NCBI RefSeq assembly: GCF_001752365.1
Contig: NZ_MEIY01000001.1
Coordinates: forward strand, 3,132,272-3,196,271
Origin: Marinobacter sp. X15-166B
GTDB lineage: Bacteria; Pseudomonadota; Gammaproteobacteria; Pseudomonadales; Oleiphilaceae
Reading direction: 5' to 3'
Length of the DNA: 64,000 nucleotides
This document shows positions 60,233 to 64,000 of the stretch, piece by piece. The stretch's first letter is position 1, and each line of letters opens with the position of its first letter. A program made the position numbers and the translations under genes. Under the pieces are notes generated by a model. It made no database searches. It was not told where the DNA came from and was given only the letters and a program-made list of their open reading frames with translations.

Positions 60233-61906
60233 GTGCCACCCTCCGCTCAGCAGGGCGCCCGTCAGTGGTTGCGCGCACTGGCCTCCGGCAACAGATTTTT
60301 GGTTGTATCCACTGTGGGTGCCGGGTTGGTGGCAGCGCTGGCCACCATCGCACAAATGGGGATACTGGCGCACCTTGTGCATCAGGGCGTCATTGCCCGA
60401 CAACCCGTCAGTACCCTGTCGCCCTGGTTCGGCGGGCTCGTTGGTGCAATTGCGCTGCGGGCGTTAGCCCAAGGGATTCAGGCGCAACTGGCGGCACACA
60501 GCAGCCACGCCATCCGAGCGCGGGTGCGCCGTCAATTGCTGACCGCCTGGCACCATCAGGGCCCGATTAAACTGAAGGCGTCTTCCGCTGCCGAGTTGGC
60601 CAGCGAATGGCTGGATCAGGTGGACGCACTGCATGGCTACTTCGCCCGTTTTCTTCCACAAATGTGGCTCAGCCTGCTCGTGCCGTTACTTGTTCTGCTG
60701 GTGGTGGCCAGCCTGGACTGGCTGGCTGCCCTCTTCTTGCTGCTGTCTGCGCCGCTGATCCCGGTATTCATGGCGCTGGTCGGGATGGGCGCAGAACAGG
60801 TCAATCAGCGACACTTCGAAACCCTCGGACGTCTGGCGGGGCAATTTCTGGACAAGGTTCGTGGGTTAACCACGCTGAATCTGTTCGGGGGCATTCCAGT
60901 CGCCACCGAAGCGCTCCGCACGCAGTCGGATGCGTATCGCCGGATCACCATGAAAACCCTGAAGATTGCCTTCCTGTCGTCGGCGGTGCTTGAGTTTTTT
61001 TCCTCCGTCGCCATTGCCATTGTCGCCATGTATGTGGGTTTCGGGCTACTGGGTTACATACGCATCGGGCCCTCGGAAAACCTGACCCTGTTCAGTGGGT
61101 TGTATGTGCTGCTGCTGGCCCCGGAGTTTTTTCAGCCACTGCGCCTACTGTCGCAACACTACCACGACCGCGCCGCTGCTCTGGGGGCCGCGCAACTGTT
61201 AGGTAACCGCACCGGCTCCGCCCAAGCCGTCAGCCCGCCGGCAACCCAAAGCTCCACGAGCACCCTCGACGCGGCGGTCAATGTTCTGGTGCTGGACCGG
61301 GTCAGCGTTGGTTTTGCGACCCGGCCCGCAGTACTGACTGACGTCTCCATGGGTATCCGGCGGGGTGAGTCGGTAGCCCTGACCGGGCCTTCCGGAAGTG
61401 GCAAATCCACCCTCTTGCATCTGATGGCAGGATTTCTGCCGCCGGATTCGGGCAGGGTGTCCGGGGTCAACCAGCAACCCTTCGGGTGGCTGGGGCAATC
61501 CCCCTTTGTCGTTCAGGGCACCTGGGCGGAAAACCTGCGCCTGGTGGCTCCGCAAGCCAACGACGCGACGCTATTCGATGCCTTGGCACGGGTTGGTCTG
61601 GCACCTTTGGTAAAGGCCCGCAGCGCCGGTATTCACAGCCCTGTCACCGAATCGGGCGGCGGCTTGTCGGGTGGGCAAGCGCGCAGACTGAGCCTGGCGC
61701 GTATCTTTCTGGGCGATTTTGATCTGGTGTTGCTCGATGAGCCCACCGCAGGGCTGGATGCGGGTAGCGAGTCGGTGGTAATAACAGCCTTGCAAGAGCT
61801 GCACGCGGCGGGCAAGACTCTGGTGTTTTCCACCCACCACCCTCAACTGCTGGCGTTGGCTGACCGAGTCATCGATGTCCGTGAGGGTCAGTTGCACCAT
61901 GCATGA
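60233..61906 (+). CDS. cydD: Thiol reductant ABC exporter subunit CydD
   Basis: Half of the CydDC exporter of cysteine and glutathione, needed for bd oxidase assembly. 557 residues. The GTG start lies directly after the cydB stop. Six membrane helices are followed by an ATPase with LTGPSGSGKSTLLHLMAGF (Walker A), SGGQARRLSLARIFLGD (signature), LVLLDEPTAGLDAGS (Walker B) and FSTHHPQLLALAD (switch His). Gene order cydA-B-D-C in one operon supports this assignment over a generic ABC exporter. Confidence 0.94.
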   Translation: MPPSAQQGARQWLRALASGNRFLVVSTVGAGLVAALATIAQMGILAHLVHQGVIARQPVSTLSPWFGGLVGAIALRALAQGIQAQLAAHSSHAIRARVRRQLLTAWHHQGPIKLKASSAAELASEWLDQVDALHGYFARFLPQMWLSLLVPLLVLLVVASLDWLAALFLLLSAPLIPVFMALVGMGAEQVNQRHFETLGRLAGQFLDKVRGLTTLNLFGGIPVATEALRTQSDAYRRITMKTLKIAFLSSAVLEFFSSVAIAIVAMYVGFGLLGYIRIGPSENLTLFSGLYVLLLAPEFFQPLRLLSQHYHDRAAALGAAQLLGNRTGSAQAVSPPATQSSTSTLDAAVNVLVLDRVSVGFATRPAVLTDVSMGIRRGESVALTGPSGSGKSTLLHLMAGFLPPDSGRVSGVNQQPFGWLGQSPFVVQGTWAENLRLVAPQANDATLFDALARVGLAPLVKARSAGIHSPVTESGGGLSGGQARRLSLARIFLGDFDLVLLDEPTAGLDAGSESVVITALQELHAAGKTLVFSTHHPQLLALADRVIDVREGQLHHA

Positions 61907-63557
61907 ACTTTTCCCCTGGCTCTCCCTGATTCTGCAACGGCGCCAACGGCTGCTCGTCGGCGGACTGCTGATCCTGTTCACCGCCATCTCCGGATTGGGC
62001 CTGCTGGCACTGTCGGGGTGGTTCATCAGTGCCACCGCGATGACCGGGTTGCTGTTGGCCGCCGGGGTGCCATCGTCGTTGAATATTTACACACCCGGTG
62101 GCGGCATCCGCTTTTTTGCCATCAGCCGGACCCTGGGCCGTTACGCCGAGCGGGTGTACAACCACGACACCATACTGCGCCTGCTGGCCGATACCCGGGT
62201 CCGCTTGTTTCAGGGTCTGGTCACCGCCAAGCCGGACGTGCAGACAGGCCGCACGGGCGCCCAATGGCTGACCCGCCTGACCAGTGATCTCGACGCCCTG
62301 GACACCCTGTACATCCGTCTGGTGGCGCCCTCTGCGGTGGCACTGATCATCTCCGGTACGGTGGCTGCGCTTGCCGGCTGGCTCTTGCCCCCCGCGTACG
62401 CGGCGATACTTGCCGCCTGCTTGCTGGGGGCCTTGTTGCTGGCAACCCTGGGGCTGTTTTACCGGACCCGCCGACTTGCGGGCGCGCGGGTACTCAGTGA
62501 AGAACGCATCCGGGTGACCGCAGTGGCCTACGTAGAAGGCAACGCCGAGCTAACCGCCGCCGGCACATGGGACTTTCACGCCAGCCAACTGCAAAACCTG
62601 ACCGGGAACTTTTCCCGGCAACAGGCAATCGTGGATGTGCGCACCGGTTGGCATCAGGCGGTTGCCACCCTGTTAACCAACGGCGCCGCGGTCGCGGCAT
62701 TGGCCGGGGGGTTGTTGATGGTTGAAAGTGGCGCCATCAGCGGCCCGGTCAGCGTAATATTTCCGTTGCTGCTGCTTGGCTTTGGCGAGGTTTACGGCGC
62801 ACTGCCCGAGGCGTTCGGACGGCTGGGCGGAACGATTGCAGCCGCCGCCCGATTAAACCGGGATTGCGCAGCGCCCGTGGGGGCCGCTCCGGCAGAGGAA
62901 CCGTTTGCCGATGCCAACGTCTCCCCCGCAGGCGCCTGTCTGACCCTAACCGAGGTGAGCGTCCATTACGGCGAGTCGGCAGCGGCCCTCGGCCCGCTGT
63001 CTCTGGCCCTGACAGCCGGCCAGCATCTGGGCGTCATCGGTGCGTCCGGCAGTGGCAAATCCACTCTGGCCAACGTCTTGGCCGGCCTGATCCCCCCCCA
63101 ACACGGTCGCGTTACACGCCATGTCGCGCCAGGGGACCTTGCGTACCTGACCCAGCGCACGGTGCTGTTCAATGACACCTTGCGCAACAATCTGGTGCTG
63201 GACGGCCGGGTGTTAAGCGACCAACAGCTCTGGCGCATCCTGGCGCTGGTGGACCTTACCGAGCGGGTAGCCACCATGCCAGACGGGCTTGATAGCTGGC
63301 TGGGTGCGCATGGCCACAGCTTATCCGGTGGAGAGGCGCGGCGTGTAGCGCTGGCCCGAACCCTGTTGACCGAGGCCAGCGTAGTGATTCTGGATGAGCC
63401 CTTTACCGGGGTGGATCACGCCACCCGGGCGCGGATCAGCGCAGCGCTGGCGGAGGAATTAGCCACCCGCACTCTGGTGGTGCTGGCCCATGATCGTGAT
63501 GCCCTGCTGCCCACGGATCGGCTGATCCATCTGCAGCAGGCGCGCTGCGCGGTCTAA
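61899..63557 (+). CDS. cydC: Thiol reductant ABC exporter subunit CydC
   Basis: The other half of CydDC. The ATG at 61899 overlaps the cydD stop by eight bases. 552 residues: LALSGWFISATAMTGLLLAA is the CydC signature in the first helices, FFAISRTLGRYAERVYNHD follows, and the ATPase has VIGASGSGKSTLANVLAGL (Walker A), LSGGEARRVALARTL (signature) and VVILDEPFTGVDHAT (Walker B). Its stop overlaps the last bases of the opposite gene at 63554. Confidence 0.95.
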   Translation: MHELFPWLSLILQRRQRLLVGGLLILFTAISGLGLLALSGWFISATAMTGLLLAAGVPSSLNIYTPGGGIRFFAISRTLGRYAERVYNHDTILRLLADTRVRLFQGLVTAKPDVQTGRTGAQWLTRLTSDLDALDTLYIRLVAPSAVALIISGTVAALAGWLLPPAYAAILAACLLGALLLATLGLFYRTRRLAGARVLSEERIRVTAVAYVEGNAELTAAGTWDFHASQLQNLTGNFSRQQAIVDVRTGWHQAVATLLTNGAAVAALAGGLLMVESGAISGPVSVIFPLLLLGFGEVYGALPEAFGRLGGTIAAAARLNRDCAAPVGAAPAEEPFADANVSPAGACLTLTEVSVHYGESAAALGPLSLALTAGQHLGVIGASGSGKSTLANVLAGLIPPQHGRVTRHVAPGDLAYLTQRTVLFNDTLRNNLVLDGRVLSDQQLWRILALVDLTERVATMPDGLDSWLGAHGHSLSGGEARRVALARTLLTEASVVILDEPFTGVDHATRARISAALAEELATRTLVVLAHDRDALLPTDRLIHLQQARCAV

Positions 63558-64000
63558 TCGGTGTGCACCACCTCGAAGGTCAACCCGGCCCGCTCGGTCA
63601 GCCGGGTGAGCAGTTGGTCCCCGAACAGAGCGGCCGGCGTCCAGAAGCCTCCCGGCTGATCTGTCGCGCCAATATCAAAAGCCAGGCACGCCGCAGCCTC
63701 TCCCAGCATCTTGCTGGTGGAGCCGTACCCAGGATCGGCATCACCCGTGACTTTGGTGGTGATGGTCTGCCCTGCGGCGGTGTGACCAACGAATCGCAGA
63801 TCGTAAAACCCGTTTTTCTGGGCCTCCGCCGTGGGCCCCTCTCCGGGCTTGGGCAGCACAAAACGCTCCAGCGCCCAGCGCGTGGGTTTGATGGCCGAAC
63901 CGAGCATGAACCCACCCAACCCGGCCACCAGCCCATAGGCAGCAACGCGCCCCTTGAGCCCCCGACCGGTCATCATCGCTTCGTCGTAGGTGAAGTTTTC
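63554..64000 (-). CDS. Saccharopine dehydrogenase-like / trans-acting enoyl reductase family protein, partial
   Basis: The C-terminal 148 or so residues of a gene that continues beyond the window. The last part is ENFTYDEAMMTGRGLKGRV, a membrane-like YGLVAGLGGFMLGSA, PTAEAQKNGFYDLRFVGHT and GYGSTSKMLGEAAACLAFDI, with VTGDADPGYGST typical of the enoyl-reductase/saccharopine dehydrogenase C-terminus. The N-terminal NAD(P)-binding part is outside. The stop codon overlaps the cydC stop by four bases in antisense. Confidence 0.8.
   Translation of the reverse strand, partial: ENFTYDEAMMTGRGLKGRVAAYGLVAGLGGFMLGSAIKPTRWALERFVLPKPGEGPTAEAQKNGFYDLRFVGHTAAGQTITTKVTGDADPGYGSTSKMLGEAAACLAFDIGATDQPGGFWTPAALFGDQLLTRLTERAGLTFEVVHTD

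Noticed and set aside
1..64000. CRISPR array, prophage, integron or restriction-type defence island
   Set aside because: No regularly spaced repeats, cas genes, phage structural genes, attC-like series or recognisable defence genes were found.

Overview
The window looks like the chromosomal replication-terminus region of a marine or halotolerant gammaproteobacterium. I infer the group from gene content: cydABDC, TrkH, the SelD fusion, EF-P-like YeiP, the RlpA/SLT pair, and TRAP and TctC binding proteins. By eye most of it is moderately GC-rich, apart from a more AT-rich, disrupted stretch at about 1-7,600. The species cannot be fixed from sequence alone.

Layout. 1-7,600 is a disturbed zone: selO, one SDR, a cassette of small unknown genes, a degenerate second copy of that cassette's 3' end at the window edge, an outer-membrane-protein fragment, an IS3-family remnant and several orphan coding fragments. 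In it lies a near-canonical XerCD dif site (6856-6883). About 2.8 kb to its right is a gene for the replication-fork-arrest protein Tus (9648-10640), reading away from dif as in E. coli. Between them are two SDR genes, one under a TPP riboswitch.

10,650-31,950 is ordinary chromosome: CynX-type MFS, cardiolipin synthase, pirin, endonuclease I, a porin, YeiP, a dienelactone hydrolase, a NifU-like/SQR-like/DUF1641 operon, an orphan TRAP binding protein, Ogt, a DUF2914 protein, ACP phosphodiesterase, TrkH, an esterase, an acyltransferase, RecQ and a chemoreceptor. 32,000-53,400 holds a GNAT-nitrilase fusion, a PilZ-like protein, a helix-hairpin-helix protein, a NADH-dehydrogenase-like/SelD fusion, an ABC exporter (yadGH), DUF192, a compact SbcCD-like pair, a beta-CASP hydrolase, catalase, an SDR, an NTP/NDP-exchange-like carrier with a Tat-type aldo/keto reductase, two tandem paralogous small secreted cysteine peptides, SLT, RlpA, RidA and an SRAP protein. 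53,500-64,000 holds an orphan TctC binding protein, a carotenoid-cleavage oxygenase, tRNA-Leu(TAA), a methyltransferase, cydA-cydB-cydD-cydC and the 3' part of a saccharopine-dehydrogenase-like gene.

Themes. dif and tus place chromosome dimer resolution and fork arrest side by side; the gene fragments around dif fit a region tolerant of insertion and decay. Four conserved-looking genes (4010, 24006, 34153 and 52698 region) carry single-base frameshifts in or next to short homopolymers, which may be real lesions, recoding, or consensus errors of a long-read assembly.
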